A stretch of 64,000 nucleotides of DNA from Candidatus Hydrogenedentota bacterium (GTDB taxonomy: Bacteria; Hydrogenedentota; Hydrogenedentia; Hydrogenedentales; CAILVY01): assembly GCA_029565395.1 (NCBI GenBank), contig JAKQOG010000113.1:1-64000 (forward strand). The letters are read 5' to 3'. The translations under genes were made by a program, and so were the position numbers. This document shows positions 37,091-45,508 of this stretch, piece by piece. The notes under the pieces were generated by a model, which saw only the letters and a list, made by a program, of their open reading frames with translations, was not told the DNA's origin and did no database searches. The number at the start of each line of letters is the position of its first letter. Position 1 is the first letter of the stretch.

Positions 37091-37993
37091 CTATGTTAAC
37101 GAGATTGTACGCCGGGTGAGCCTGGCGCCCTCCGGCTGCAACGCGGTGATCGCGTCCACGCCACATGTTAACAAATAGCGGCGCGCCTCCGGGATATCCA
37201 GGCAGACTTCCGAAACGCGATGACTATCGTCGCCAAAGCAGAAAACAATGCCGCGGTCGCGCGCGGCCTCGGTCAGCCAGGCGGCGGGAAACGGGCGCCC
37301 GAAACCCTTACGGTAACCGCCGGTGTTGACGTCAAGAATGCATTCATGTTCGCGGATAACGTCGAGAGCCTTGAACGCCGCGGCGCGCACCTTGGGTGTG
37401 CTGACGGATTCTTCGGAAGGCGCGTGACGCCGCACTATGTCGAGGTGCCCGATGATTTCCGGCCGAAGCCGCCGGACCATCTCCGCGACGGTTTCGTAGT
37501 ACCTCACAGCGAGTGCTTCCACTCCGCCGCAAGCGTCCGCGGCCAGATCGAAATGGTCTCTGCGGTAATCAATGATATGCCCCGCCACCCAGTGTACCGA
37601 ACCCACCATGTATTGAAAGTTGAACCGCTTACGCAATCCCAGCATAAGATCCGCATAACGGTCCTCGGGGATCACTTCGGCCTCGAAGCCTTTGAGCAGG
37701 ATAATGCGGTCCGCCAGTTGTTCACGCAGCCGATCCACCGCGGCGGCATATTCCGTGAAGAGTTGATCCAGCGTTTCGACGGTCCAGCCCATTGCGCGTT
37801 CCTCATCATAGAGGTGGTGCGGTTCAACCCGGGGCGCATGCTCGGTAATGCCGTACAGGGGGCAGCCGGCAGCAATCGCCGCATGGGCGATATCCTCGAG
37901 GGCACTCTCCGCATGGTCGCAAAAGGCGCTGCTATGTCCGCCATGAAGCGATACATTCCATGATTTGTCCGTATGCGGAAATGTGGTATTCAT
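37091..37993 (-). CDS. PHP-domain phosphatase, histidinol-phosphatase (HisK-type) like
   Basis: 300 residues. PHP metal ligands are visible as SLHGGHSSAFCDHAESALED near the N-terminus (H-G-H where most have H-T-H), YGITEHAPR, LKGFEAEVIPE, VGSVHWV, IIGHLDIVRR, ILDVNTGGYRKG and FGDDSHRVSEV. This matches trinuclear-metal L-histidinol phosphatases of histidine biosynthesis. No his genes are nearby, so a different phosphorylated substrate is possible. It is divergent from the GntR-type gene across 105 bp. Confidence 0.8.
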   Translation of the reverse strand: MNTTFPHTDKSWNVSLHGGHSSAFCDHAESALEDIAHAAIAAGCPLYGITEHAPRVEPHHLYDEERAMGWTVETLDQLFTEYAAAVDRLREQLADRIILLKGFEAEVIPEDRYADLMLGLRKRFNFQYMVGSVHWVAGHIIDYRRDHFDLAADACGGVEALAVRYYETVAEMVRRLRPEIIGHLDIVRRHAPSEESVSTPKVRAAAFKALDVIREHECILDVNTGGYRKGFGRPFPAAWLTEAARDRGIVFCFGDDSHRVSEVCLDIPEARRYLLTCGVDAITALQPEGARLTRRTISLT

Positions 37994-38098
37994 GCTTTTG
38001 TATCAAACACGTTATGACTGCTATAATGCCCGCGGAATAAGACTGTGGGGGCGCGGGCCTGCTGATGATAACACGTGCGGGCCGGTGACCTGCAAGAG

Positions 38099-39193
38099 AT
38101 GGGTACAGGCGTGGAATTAGTTTCCGAGTTACCATTGTATGAGTCCATCAAGCGGGATTTACAAACCCGCATCGATAGCGGCGAATTGCCGGAAGGCGCC
38201 CGGATTTTACCCGAAATAGAACTGGCCAAACGCCAGGGTGTCAGCCGCTCCACCGCCCGCAAGGCCCTGCTGGCGTTGGAACAGGAAGGCTATCTGGTGC
38301 GGACGGCAGGCTTGGGCACCTTCGTCAAATCCCCGAAGTCTGCCCTTCAAACCGCCCTGGCCATTCAAACCATGGCGATCACCGTCCAGCACTTGGACCG
38401 GTTCAACCATTCCGGCGAAATGGTCCAGGGGTTTATGAATGAATCCGTGGGGCATGGATTCCATGCCATGATCCACCCCCCCATCACAGATAACGCGGAT
38501 GAATTCGAATATCTGTTGAATGTCCGCCGCAGCGGCATCAACGGATGGGCGCTCTGGTTGAAAAGCGCTTCCGAAAAGAATCTCAGTCTCTTGCGGGGGT
38601 TTCAGAAATCGGGGCACGCCCTCGTACTTGTGGACCGCTACGCCCCCGGCCTTGATGCCGATTCCGTCGTGGCGCAAAATGAAACCATGGCGTACCAGCT
38701 TACCCGGGAATTGTTGCGCCGCGGACATCAGGACGTCGGACTCATCAACTTCCCGCTGGACTGCACCGTGACTACGGAGCGGCAGAAAGGCTACCAGCGC
38801 GCCTTGGCTGAAGCTGGCGCTACCTATGAGAATGATTTGGTGGTGATCGACCAGATTCAGGGCGTTGAGGCCTTGCGAATGCAGATGCTGGGGCTGCTTA
38901 GCCGCCGCCACAGGCCCACCGCCATAGTGTGCGCCAGCGCACATCATGCCTGGTGCCTCATCAAGGAACTTGACCGCTTAAATTACATCGTGCATGACGA
39001 TATCGAACTTGCCTTGATCGATGATAACCGCTTTGCGGAACAATCCGGCCTCAACATTTTAACCGCCACACAGCATTCCTATGAGATGGGCCAGTGGGCG
39101 GCCAAGCTGCTCTGGCAGCGATTGGAAAATCCCACTATGCCCTATCAGCACCTGTATACGGAGCACGATCTGAATTTTACGCCAAGCCCATGA
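38099..39193 (+). CDS. GntR-family regulator with LacI/periplasmic-binding-type effector domain
   Basis: About 364 residues. The start is uncertain: GTG at 38075, ATG at 38099 and GTG at 38111 are all possible; I take the ATG. Residues 1-75 are a GntR winged helix (LPLYESIKRDLQTRI, LPEIELAKRQGVSRSTARKAL, GYLVRTAGLGTFV). A LacI/GalR-like sugar-binding domain follows (GHALVLVDRYAPGLDADSV, RGHQDVGLINFPLD, PTAIVCASAH). This AraR-like architecture usually senses a sugar and represses sugar-use genes. The likely target is not adjacent; a divergent PHP gene and a downstream MATE gene are the neighbours. Confidence 0.85.
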   Translation: MGTGVELVSELPLYESIKRDLQTRIDSGELPEGARILPEIELAKRQGVSRSTARKALLALEQEGYLVRTAGLGTFVKSPKSALQTALAIQTMAITVQHLDRFNHSGEMVQGFMNESVGHGFHAMIHPPITDNADEFEYLLNVRRSGINGWALWLKSASEKNLSLLRGFQKSGHALVLVDRYAPGLDADSVVAQNETMAYQLTRELLRRGHQDVGLINFPLDCTVTTERQKGYQRALAEAGATYENDLVVIDQIQGVEALRMQMLGLLSRRHRPTAIVCASAHHAWCLIKELDRLNYIVHDDIELALIDDNRFAEQSGLNILTATQHSYEMGQWAAKLLWQRLENPTMPYQHLYTEHDLNFTPSP

Positions 39194-39287
39194 CAGCGCA
39201 GGACCCTTTCCTGTATTCTCCCCTATATCGAATAATGATTAGCAGCCAACAGGCGAATAAACAGCAAAAGAAACTGCATATTTTCTG

Positions 39288-40712
39288 ATGAAAGCCTTTG
39301 ACAAAGAAATTGTTTCCGGAAATATCTTCCGCTCGGTGTGGAAACAAGCATGGCCCCTGGTGGTGCTGAATCTGGTTAATGGCTCCCACGGCTTTGTGAG
39401 TCACATACTGGTGGGGCATTTCGTGGCCGCGGAAAACAACGCCGCCAACGCCGCCATCGGTGTGGCCTGGCAGGTTTTCATGGTTATCGTGGTGTTCGTC
39501 GCCTCATTGTTCCAGGGAACCAACGTTCTCGTGGCGCGCTATGCGGGCCAGGAAGACCGCCGCAACATGGGCCGCGTGTTCTATCAAACCTTCCTCTGTT
39601 CGATATTTGTGCTCTGCTGCGTCGTGGGGCCGGTGGGATACCTGATTTCTCCCGCATTGCTGAATTTCGTGCGCGCCGATGTGAACGTGCAACACCATGC
39701 CCTGCCCTATATCCGCATTCTATTCGCCTGTGGCGCACCCCTCTTCCTCATGTTCATGATCACCGGAGCATTCCAGGCCTCCGGCGATCCCAAAACACCA
39801 TTGAAGCTGGGCATTCTCACCACTTTATTGAATATTCTTATCAGTTCCGTCCTTATTACCGGCGTGGGACCTTTTCCCAAACTGGGCGTTACCGGCGCGG
39901 CCCTTGGCATTGTCGTCGCCCCCCTAGTCAGCGTTGCTATTGCCATATCCTTAATCCTTCGCAAAAAGACCCACATTCCGCCTCCAGAGCGTTTCTCGCT
40001 CATCCCGGATTTCTCCGTTATTCGCGTCGTGGTACGCGTTGGGATTCCCACGGGCATTCAAGGCGTCCTGCTGAATATCGCCGGCGTCTTTCTGCTTAAG
40101 TACATTGGCTCGCTGGAACATAGTTCCGCCGCGCAAGCGGCCTACACCATTTGCTACACGCAGCTTTTCTCGCTCGTTACCTGGACCGCCTTCGGACTCC
40201 GCGCCGCCGCGGGAACGGTCATGGGGCAGAATATCGGCGCAGGCGATCCCGCCCGTGGGAAACGGGCCGTGGCGTTGGCGGGATGCCTGGGTGCAGTTTG
40301 GGCCAGCATAATCGGCTTGATGTTCTGGCTGTTCCCCGATGTTTTTTTGAGCGCCTTCAATGCATTTCATGAACCCGTGGCAACATATGCGCGGTCGCTG
40401 CTCCATTACCTCAGCTTTTCCGGTGTTTGCTTGGCCGCCGCACTGGGATTAACGGGGGGCATCCAGGGTTCAGGCTATACCACGATTCCGATGTATATCG
40501 CTTTTCTGACCCAGATTGTCATTCTGCTGGGATTATGCGCTATCTTTTCCGCATTCGATGCACTGACCGCGGAACGCGTCTGGATGTGCATTCTTATCAG
40601 TCATGCATCCCGGCTGGCATTAACCTATGCCGTCTTTCGGACGGAAAAATGGGCGCACATACGCATAGAAATAGAAGATATCAGAACGCCCCAGGAACCA
40701 GAAGGAGTCTAA
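39288..40712 (+). CDS. MATE-family multidrug/Na+ antiporter
   Basis: 474 residues with twelve hydrophobic segments in two homologous halves: MLVV-type first helices around NLVNGSHGFVSHIL, FQGTNVLVARYAGQED in half one, and FGLRAAAGTVMGQNIGAGDPARG in half two. These are the conserved MATE loops. It exports cationic compounds or drugs in exchange for Na+ or H+. There is no clear ribosome site before the ATG at 39288. It ends 4 bp before the threonine aldolase gene, which is likely co-transcribed. Confidence 0.88.
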   Translation: MKAFDKEIVSGNIFRSVWKQAWPLVVLNLVNGSHGFVSHILVGHFVAAENNAANAAIGVAWQVFMVIVVFVASLFQGTNVLVARYAGQEDRRNMGRVFYQTFLCSIFVLCCVVGPVGYLISPALLNFVRADVNVQHHALPYIRILFACGAPLFLMFMITGAFQASGDPKTPLKLGILTTLLNILISSVLITGVGPFPKLGVTGAALGIVVAPLVSVAIAISLILRKKTHIPPPERFSLIPDFSVIRVVVRVGIPTGIQGVLLNIAGVFLLKYIGSLEHSSAAQAAYTICYTQLFSLVTWTAFGLRAAAGTVMGQNIGAGDPARGKRAVALAGCLGAVWASIIGLMFWLFPDVFLSAFNAFHEPVATYARSLLHYLSFSGVCLAAALGLTGGIQGSGYTTIPMYIAFLTQIVILLGLCAIFSAFDALTAERVWMCILISHASRLALTYAVFRTEKWAHIRIEIEDIRTPQEPEGV

Positions 40713-40716
40713 TCTC

Positions 40717-41724
40717 ATGATTGACTTGCGCAGCGATACCGTAACCAAGCCCTCGCCCGGCATGCGGGAGGCCATGGCCCGCGCCGAGGTGGGGGACGAT
40801 GTCTACGGCGAAGATCCCACGGTGAACCGGCTCCAGGAACGCGCCGCGGAATTGATGGGCAAGGAAGCGGCCTTGTTTGTGCCCTCCGGCACCATGGCTA
40901 ACCTATTGGCGCTTCTATCACAAACCCGTCCCGGCGATACGATCATCCTGAGTGAAGGGGCGCATCCATATCATTACGAGAACGCCGGGCTGGCGCGCGT
41001 GGGCGGCCTGCTCACCCGCACCATAGAGGATCCCTTCTGTAAAATGACTGCGGAACAGGTGGCGGAGAAAATCCTGCAAGTGGACGATGCGCATTATTCG
41101 CCGACTACGCTGGTCTCCATCGAAAATACCACCAACCGGGGCGGCGGCGCCTTCTATCGGTTTGACGAAATTGAGTCCATCGGACGCCTCTGCCAAAACC
41201 GCGGGCTGAAATTGCATTGCGACGGCGCGCGGATTTTCAATGCGGCCATTGCGAGCAATATCGACGCGCAATTTCTGGCGCGCCCCTGCGATACCATCTC
41301 CTTCTGCCTTTCCAAAGGACTTGGCGCGCCCGCTGGCTCCCTCCTCTGCGGCCCCCGTGAAACCATCCATCAGGCGCACCGGTTCCGTAAAATGCTCGGC
41401 GGCGGAATGCGTCAGGCCGGCATCCTCGCCGCCGCAGGACTCTATGCCCTCGAACACCACATTGACGACCTCGCAAACGACCACCGCCGCGCCCGGAAAT
41501 TCCGTGCCGCTCTCGAATCCGCCGGGGTCACCTTCCCCTTACCCTCCCCCACGAATATCCTTTACATGGAAGTCCCCGATCCCATCGGCCTGGCCAAACG
41601 CCTCCGCGACAACGGCATCCTCTTCAACCCGCCCCGCACCCCCTGGCTCCGCGTCGTCTTCCACCGTGATATCTCCGATCAGGACCTCGACCAGGCGATA
41701 GAGATTTTTAAACAGAATCTCTGA
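40717..41724 (+). CDS. ltaE: Low-specificity L-threonine aldolase
   Basis: 335 residues, PLP-dependent fold type I. IDLRSDTVTKPSPGMREAM is the diagnostic N-terminus, followed by GDDVYGEDPTVNRL. The PLP lysine lies in SFCLSKGLGAPAGS, and HCDGARIFNAA supplies the PLP-binding Asp. It cleaves L-threonine or L-allo-threonine to glycine and acetaldehyde. AAGGAG 9 nt upstream supports the start. It is coupled to the MATE gene by a 4-bp gap; a functional link is not obvious. Confidence 0.93.
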   Translation: MIDLRSDTVTKPSPGMREAMARAEVGDDVYGEDPTVNRLQERAAELMGKEAALFVPSGTMANLLALLSQTRPGDTIILSEGAHPYHYENAGLARVGGLLTRTIEDPFCKMTAEQVAEKILQVDDAHYSPTTLVSIENTTNRGGGAFYRFDEIESIGRLCQNRGLKLHCDGARIFNAAIASNIDAQFLARPCDTISFCLSKGLGAPAGSLLCGPRETIHQAHRFRKMLGGGMRQAGILAAAGLYALEHHIDDLANDHRRARKFRAALESAGVTFPLPSPTNILYMEVPDPIGLAKRLRDNGILFNPPRTPWLRVVFHRDISDQDLDQAIEIFKQNL

Positions 41725-41881
41725 TAGACATAAAAAGCCACCCTAACAAAAATCATTGCAATATTGGCGGAAACAGTGGTTGGTTCGAATGATGATAGTG
41801 GTAAGATATGAGAAAAATATCATCAACGTGAGATCAGGACACAGAGCATTCCTCCGCCCCCGGCTCTGACTGTACTTCAAA

Positions 41882-42520
41882 TCAGCGAAACTGGAGGAGA
41901 TCCATTACATCATGAGCATTCTGACTAAAAGCTACCTCATAGGCTGTGTTCCCATCGGCGTTCCTGACTCTTTTGTCTACTCCGTGAGAGAGAAAGAGGC
42001 TCACCACCCCAGCCTGATTGCAGAAGGCGGCCTTATGTAGCGGCGTGTCACGTGCGGATATTGTGCGGGCTTCGATGTCTGCTCCTTTACTTAAAAGTAG
42101 TTCGGCGATTTGGACTTGACCTTCTGCCGCAGCTACATGAAGAGGAGTCCTTCCATATATACCTCTTGCATCATCAACCGGCGCACCATGCTTTATCAGA
42201 TGCTCGACTATGTCCGCGTAGCCTTTAGATGCGGCTATGTGGAGCATGGGCTCCTCTTGCTTCATGTCGCCTCCCATTAGAAAAGTGTTTATTGGATCTG
42301 CACCTTTTTCCAGCAGTATTTCTACCATTTCACTGCAGCCAAAGTACACAGCTACTGCTAGAGGGGACACGCCATTGGCATTAACTACGTTGGGATCCCA
42401 CCCTAATTCGAGAGAAAGCATTAGCAAACCAGGATTGTTAAATTGAATACAAGATATAAGTTGATTTGCACGTTTCTTATTCCTACGAATAGTGAACCGT
42501 CTACTTAACCACTTTCTCAT
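41882..42520 (-). CDS. Ankyrin-repeat protein
   Basis: 212 residues. After a basic N-terminus, five to six ankyrin units run to the end: DPNVVNANGVSPLAVAVYFG, PMLHIAASKGYADIVEHLI, GRTPLHVAAAEGQVQIAELL, DTPLHKAAFCNQAGVVSLF and NADGNTAYEVAFSQ. It has no signal peptide or catalytic domain, so it is presumably a protein-binding adaptor. AAGGGA precedes the ATG. Base composition is lower in G+C than the flanks, and it heads an accessory-looking stretch of non-conserved genes and repeats. Confidence 0.85.
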   Translation of the reverse strand: MRKWLSRRFTIRRNKKRANQLISCIQFNNPGLLMLSLELGWDPNVVNANGVSPLAVAVYFGCSEMVEILLEKGADPINTFLMGGDMKQEEPMLHIAASKGYADIVEHLIKHGAPVDDARGIYGRTPLHVAAAEGQVQIAELLLSKGADIEARTISARDTPLHKAAFCNQAGVVSLFLSHGVDKRVRNADGNTAYEVAFSQNAHDVMDLLQFR

Positions 42521-42623
42521 GCTATTTCCCTTTTGGTTTATGTTGGGTTGTTACTCCATGCAAATACACTATAAGGCATCACCACCGTTGGTTTTGCACG
42601 TCCATATTTAAGTCAATGGTTTC

Positions 42624-43088
42624 CTACCAGAAACGCCACCATGGCTTGGGTGCCGCAGCTAAAGCCGAAGGCGTACCAATTGCCCAAAGAGCCTTTCTGG
42701 TAGCTGTGCGAATTTCGGGTTCTTGGTCCTGCAGTAATGATATCAAGGCACATTCAATGTCTATAACAGCCTTCTTTAGACTTTCGATTCGTTCTTTAAT
42801 TATTGTGTGTGCAATGTCACTGAGTGATTTAACTATTTGAACTTTTGTAACTTTTTGCAGATGTCGCAGATCTAAGCCGTAAAGCAGACCTTCAACAATT
42901 GGGGTTAACTCCTCTGGATAACTTGGCGACCCCCCAAAGGCTTGTATCCTGAGCCAAGAGTGAATAGCAAAAACTCCCGTGGCTCCAAGCTCAACGGCGT
43001 CAAAGGTAGCCTCAATGGGATCACCCTCATGCATGTCTTGAATCAAACATTGAATCTTCTTCATATACTCCGATTTACAATCCATCAT
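42624..43088 (-). CDS. Orphan helical protein, HEAT/ARM-like
   Basis: 154 residues, not recognised. The sequence is almost all alpha-helical with no signal or membrane segment. The end, IECALISLLQDQEPEIRTATRKALWAIG, resembles a single HEAT-type helix pair (key residues L-x-D-x-E-x-x-V/I-R at the turn). The ATG at 43088 has AAAGGA 6 nt upstream, and a plausible promoter precedes it. It is AT-rich like the ankyrin gene 104 bp downstream; both could belong to an interbacterial-conflict or immunity cargo, which is only a guess. Confidence 0.55.
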   Translation of the reverse strand: MMDCKSEYMKKIQCLIQDMHEGDPIEATFDAVELGATGVFAIHSWLRIQAFGGSPSYPEELTPIVEGLLYGLDLRHLQKVTKVQIVKSLSDIAHTIIKERIESLKKAVIDIECALISLLQDQEPEIRTATRKALWAIGTPSALAAAPKPWWRFW

Positions 43089-43153
43089 ATTGATTCCTTT
43101 CTATAATGCTCATGAGAATGACACAGAATCGGATTGTTTTTTTGATTTACAGT

Positions 43154-43182
43154 AATTTAAACCTTTTGCTATCTTTAGTCAA
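43154..43182 (-). promoter_or_regulatory. Candidate promoter of the orphan helical protein gene
   Basis: On the minus strand, TTGACT (43182-43177) and TAAATT (43159-43154) are 17 nt apart, within an AT-rich stretch about 65 nt upstream of the ATG at 43088. They match 5/6 and 4/6 of the sigma-70 consensus. Confidence 0.4.
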
Positions 43183-43229
43183 AACTCATAATTTTGTGTA
43201 GATTTTTATTTGATGCAAAGGGTTCATGT

Positions 43230-43442
43230 TCAGACTGCGGGATAAACCAACTCATGTGTGCTGAGTATGGCTTGTTTCCACCAGGGATTCCGCAGGGATT
43301 CTTTTTTCACCAGATCCATAGTACACCCAAAAAGGGTCTCCAACTCTTCTTTCATGCTCATCAGGTCCCACAGACTCCACCCTGCTTCAGGATCAAAAGT
43401 TATCAACACATCCACGTCACTCAGGGCTAAGAAACATCGCAA
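43230..43442 (-). pseudogene. Decapitated MNT-type minimal nucleotidyltransferase (MntA-like antitoxin remnant)
   Basis: About 66 residues match the second half of a minimal nucleotidyltransferase: SDVDVLITFDPEAGWSL contains the catalytic Asp pair, MSMKEELETLFGCTMDLV the following helix and strand, and AILSTHELVYPA the usual C-terminus. The N-terminal half with the G-S motif is missing. The similarity stops immediately upstream of the D-V-D-V block, where repeat sequence begins (about 43443-43583). No HEPN toxin gene is adjacent. I read this as a toxin-antitoxin remnant cut by a repeat insertion. Confidence 0.65.
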
Positions 43443-43469
43443 AGAAATTTTGTACCCCTTGGTATTCTT

Positions 43470-43579
43470 GGATTGTATATCCCCTACAGGGAAGTTCGTA
43501 GGGGCGGTCCAATACCCAGGGTGGCGCTTCGCGCAACCCTGGGTCCCTAATTTTCCAAGATCGTAAAAAAGTTTCGCAC
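43470..43579. repeat. Left repeat block of the 514-aa gene element
   Basis: It contains a degenerate copy of the GGAATTATT-type unit (43470-43493), a hairpin CCCCTAC/GTAGGGG (43481-43504), and a perfect 8-bp stem ACCCAGGG/CCCTGGGT (43514-43544). From about 43519 to 43579 it is a direct repeat, about 85% identical by eye, of 45449-45508 on the other side of the gene. The block ends 4 bp from the gene's stop codon. Confidence 0.75.
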
Positions 43580-43583
43580 ATGG

Positions 43584-45128
43584 TTACGCTGCCTTGACAT
43601 TAAGTTGTTTGATGGTGGCGGTTTGCGCGAGAAGAATTGCAGAGCAGATCTGCCTGCCCTTATCGGTGATCCTGTAGCGTCTGGTACGTGGGATCTTGGC
43701 GATAAGTCCGTGTGCATGGAGTATCCGCAAACGATAGCTGGTTCTTCCGGAGGCGGCGCGGCGTGTCTCTATGTGGGCGGGGTCTTGGGGAAAGAGAAGG
43801 GCGGCGATATCCCTGTTGCGGAATCCATTCAGGAGATACTCCGGGCGATGGATGGCCTGAAGCAGGGGAAGGTCTGCTGCATCCCACGGTCGTACTGCGC
43901 GAAAGCGCTTGCCTCCGCGGGTGATGCGTTTGGTAACAGGCCCCAGCAGTTGTGCGAGGGGAATGTCTGTATCCAAGTGGCTCAGGGCATCGAGGTAGCG
44001 TTCGTTGGCGCGTTGGGAAACATGGGCGCGCCGTTCCAAGTCCGCCACGCCTTTGCGCAGGGGGCGCGGGAGAATATCGCCGGCTTCCCCGGCCTCTTTT
44101 GGCCGAAGCACTTTGATTTCGTGGGGGTTGTTGATCGTGGTTTCCACGCGCAGAATACGGCCTCCTTTGTCGTACATCTTTACAGAGTTGGCGTTGACGC
44201 CGTGTTTGATGCGCAACCCTTCGGGGCGTTGCTCATAGTGGCTGACGGCTTCCCCCTTAAACGGCGCCTGCAACTGTTTGCCCAAAAAGCGCATGACGTC
44301 GCGGCTGGAGAAGGTCGTGATGGCGCCCCACACCAGTTGCGGATAAATGCATTGAAGGTCCTGCGGACGGTCAAACACAATATCCGTGGCCCATTCCGTT
44401 TGATGGGCAAACCAGTAATAGCGCAGATTGCCCAAAAGCTGCTGGTGAACGGGATTGAGCCGCGCCGCGATGGCATTCAATTGTTGGGGCCAATCCAATC
44501 GCAAAAACTCGTTCATGAGCGTTTGGGCGCGATGGGGATCTTCCAACCTAAAAAAGCTGTTCTCGTAGCGCGTATAGTCCAGACCCTCTTCATCCAGTCT
44601 GCGTCCCAGCCATTCCCGGCCGTTCATGCAGACCTGGATGGGAAACGGATACCAGGTCTGGATCCGTGCATGCATCAACCCGAACAGCGGGTCGTTGAAG
44701 TAGTGGTACAGGTGCAGACATTTGCGCAGGCGGTAGACCAGTTCCAGTTTCTTCTCATCCCGGTTGCGGTACATCTCGTATGTCATGCAGGGCTCCACGC
44801 ATTTAAGAACGCATACCAGACCGGTTTCGACCGGGTGTTCCCGCAACACCTCCCGCACAAGAGACTCTTTGCGCTGGTGACTGGAAGGCACGTAAATCAC
44901 AGGGCGGTTCAACCGCGTGGCTTCTGCCAAGGACGCCGCTTTCAGGAAGCTGGTGGTCTCTTCGACATGCTGCCCATACAAACGGCGCGGCACATCCTTG
45001 CGCGACAAATGCAGCCGCATCCCGTCTGGATGCATGAGCCCTCGTAAAATGCCCCGGAATACTATCCGGTCAAAACCGTTGAGAACCGCGATAGCCTTTT
45101 CACGGTACTTTTCGATAAACTGAAGCAT
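43584..45128 (-). CDS. Uncharacterised protein of a probable mobile repeat-associated family, with C-terminal winged helix
   Basis: 514 residues from the ATG at 45128, fixed by AAAGGAG 8 nt upstream; the open frame continues upstream through non-coding repeats. No known catalytic domain was recognised. Visible motifs: FDRIVFRGILRGLMHPDGM near residue 20; KCLHLYHYFNDPLFGLMH; TDIVFDRPQDL; IKHGVNANSVKMYDKGG directly followed by LRVETTINNP; and a C-terminal helix-turn-helix/winged domain (FRNRDIAALLFP, YRLRILHAHGLIAKIPRTRRYR). From memory this resembles an uncharacterised family often present in several copies in environmental genomes, sometimes labelled MarR-like; I cannot verify that here. Basic charge, the wH domain, flanking direct repeats and hairpin arrays suggest a DNA-acting mobile-element protein. 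It is not a recognisable DDE, HUH or tyrosine/serine recombinase. Confidence 0.6.
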   Translation of the reverse strand: MLQFIEKYREKAIAVLNGFDRIVFRGILRGLMHPDGMRLHLSRKDVPRRLYGQHVEETTSFLKAASLAEATRLNRPVIYVPSSHQRKESLVREVLREHPVETGLVCVLKCVEPCMTYEMYRNRDEKKLELVYRLRKCLHLYHYFNDPLFGLMHARIQTWYPFPIQVCMNGREWLGRRLDEEGLDYTRYENSFFRLEDPHRAQTLMNEFLRLDWPQQLNAIAARLNPVHQQLLGNLRYYWFAHQTEWATDIVFDRPQDLQCIYPQLVWGAITTFSSRDVMRFLGKQLQAPFKGEAVSHYEQRPEGLRIKHGVNANSVKMYDKGGRILRVETTINNPHEIKVLRPKEAGEAGDILPRPLRKGVADLERRAHVSQRANERYLDALSHLDTDIPLAQLLGPVTKRITRGGKRFRAVRPWDAADLPLLQAIHRPEYLLNGFRNRDIAALLFPQDPAHIETRRAASGRTSYRLRILHAHGLIAKIPRTRRYRITDKGRQICSAILLAQTATIKQLNVKAA

Positions 45129-45216
45129 GGCGTTTCTCCTTTGTTGTGATGGAACGGATAACCTAGTATATCCGGTGGAGGAACGCCATCTATATTTCAC
45201 GCTAATCGTTGAGCAT

Positions 45217-45300
45217 ACCCAGAACCCACAGGCCGGAACCCGATACCCGATACCCGATACCCGGCACCCTAAACCCCAAACCCCAAACCCTAAACCCAAC
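45217..45300. repeat. Heptanucleotide tandem repeat (ACCCNNN)12
   Basis: Twelve consecutive 7-mers in register, eleven of which begin ACCC. They include three ACCCGAT, two ACCCTAA and two ACCCCAA; only the third slot is degenerate. The array lies about 90 bp upstream of the 514-aa gene's start and reads GGGTTTAGGGTTTGGGG-like on the coding strand. It could fold into G-quadruplex-like structures. Confidence 0.85.
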
Positions 45301-45448
45301 GAATTTTGGTTGCGGCTACGCCACGATAGGCTGGAATTATTTATCCCCGTTGGGGAATTTGGTTGTGGCCATGCTGCACCGGGCTGGGTTGTTGAATTTC
45401 GTTGGAATTGGTGGTGAGATGTTGACACGGGGTGACATTGCATATTTC

Positions 45449-45508
45449 GGGTGGCGCTTCGCTGACCCTGGGTCCCTAAGTTTCTAAGATCATAAAAAAG
45501 TTTTGCAC
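45449..45508. repeat. Right direct repeat bracketing the 514-aa gene
   Basis: It begins GGGTGGCGCTTCGC and runs through CCCTGGGTCCCTAA to AAAAAAGTTTTGCAC. It aligns with 43519-43579 in the same orientation with about eight differences including one gap. The pair bounds a roughly 2-kb unit containing the gene and the heptamer array. Confidence 0.8.

Noticed and set aside
41770..41800. tRNA T-loop (GGTTCGAAT)
   Set aside because: No acceptor stem or anticodon arm can be drawn around it.
43605..45047. 480-aa plus-strand ORF opposite the 514-aa gene
   Set aside because: Antisense shadow; the minus strand has the ribosome site, conserved-looking motifs and winged helix.
43584..45128. IS200/IS605- or RAYT-type transposase
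   Set aside because: HLYHY is not an HUH motif in the right context, no catalytic Tyr helix is visible, and the length and C-terminal winged helix do not fit.
45129..45443. N-terminal extension of the 514-aa protein (105 extra residues)
   Set aside because: The frame stays open only through heptamer and hairpin repeats; a good ribosome site precedes the inner ATG at 45128.
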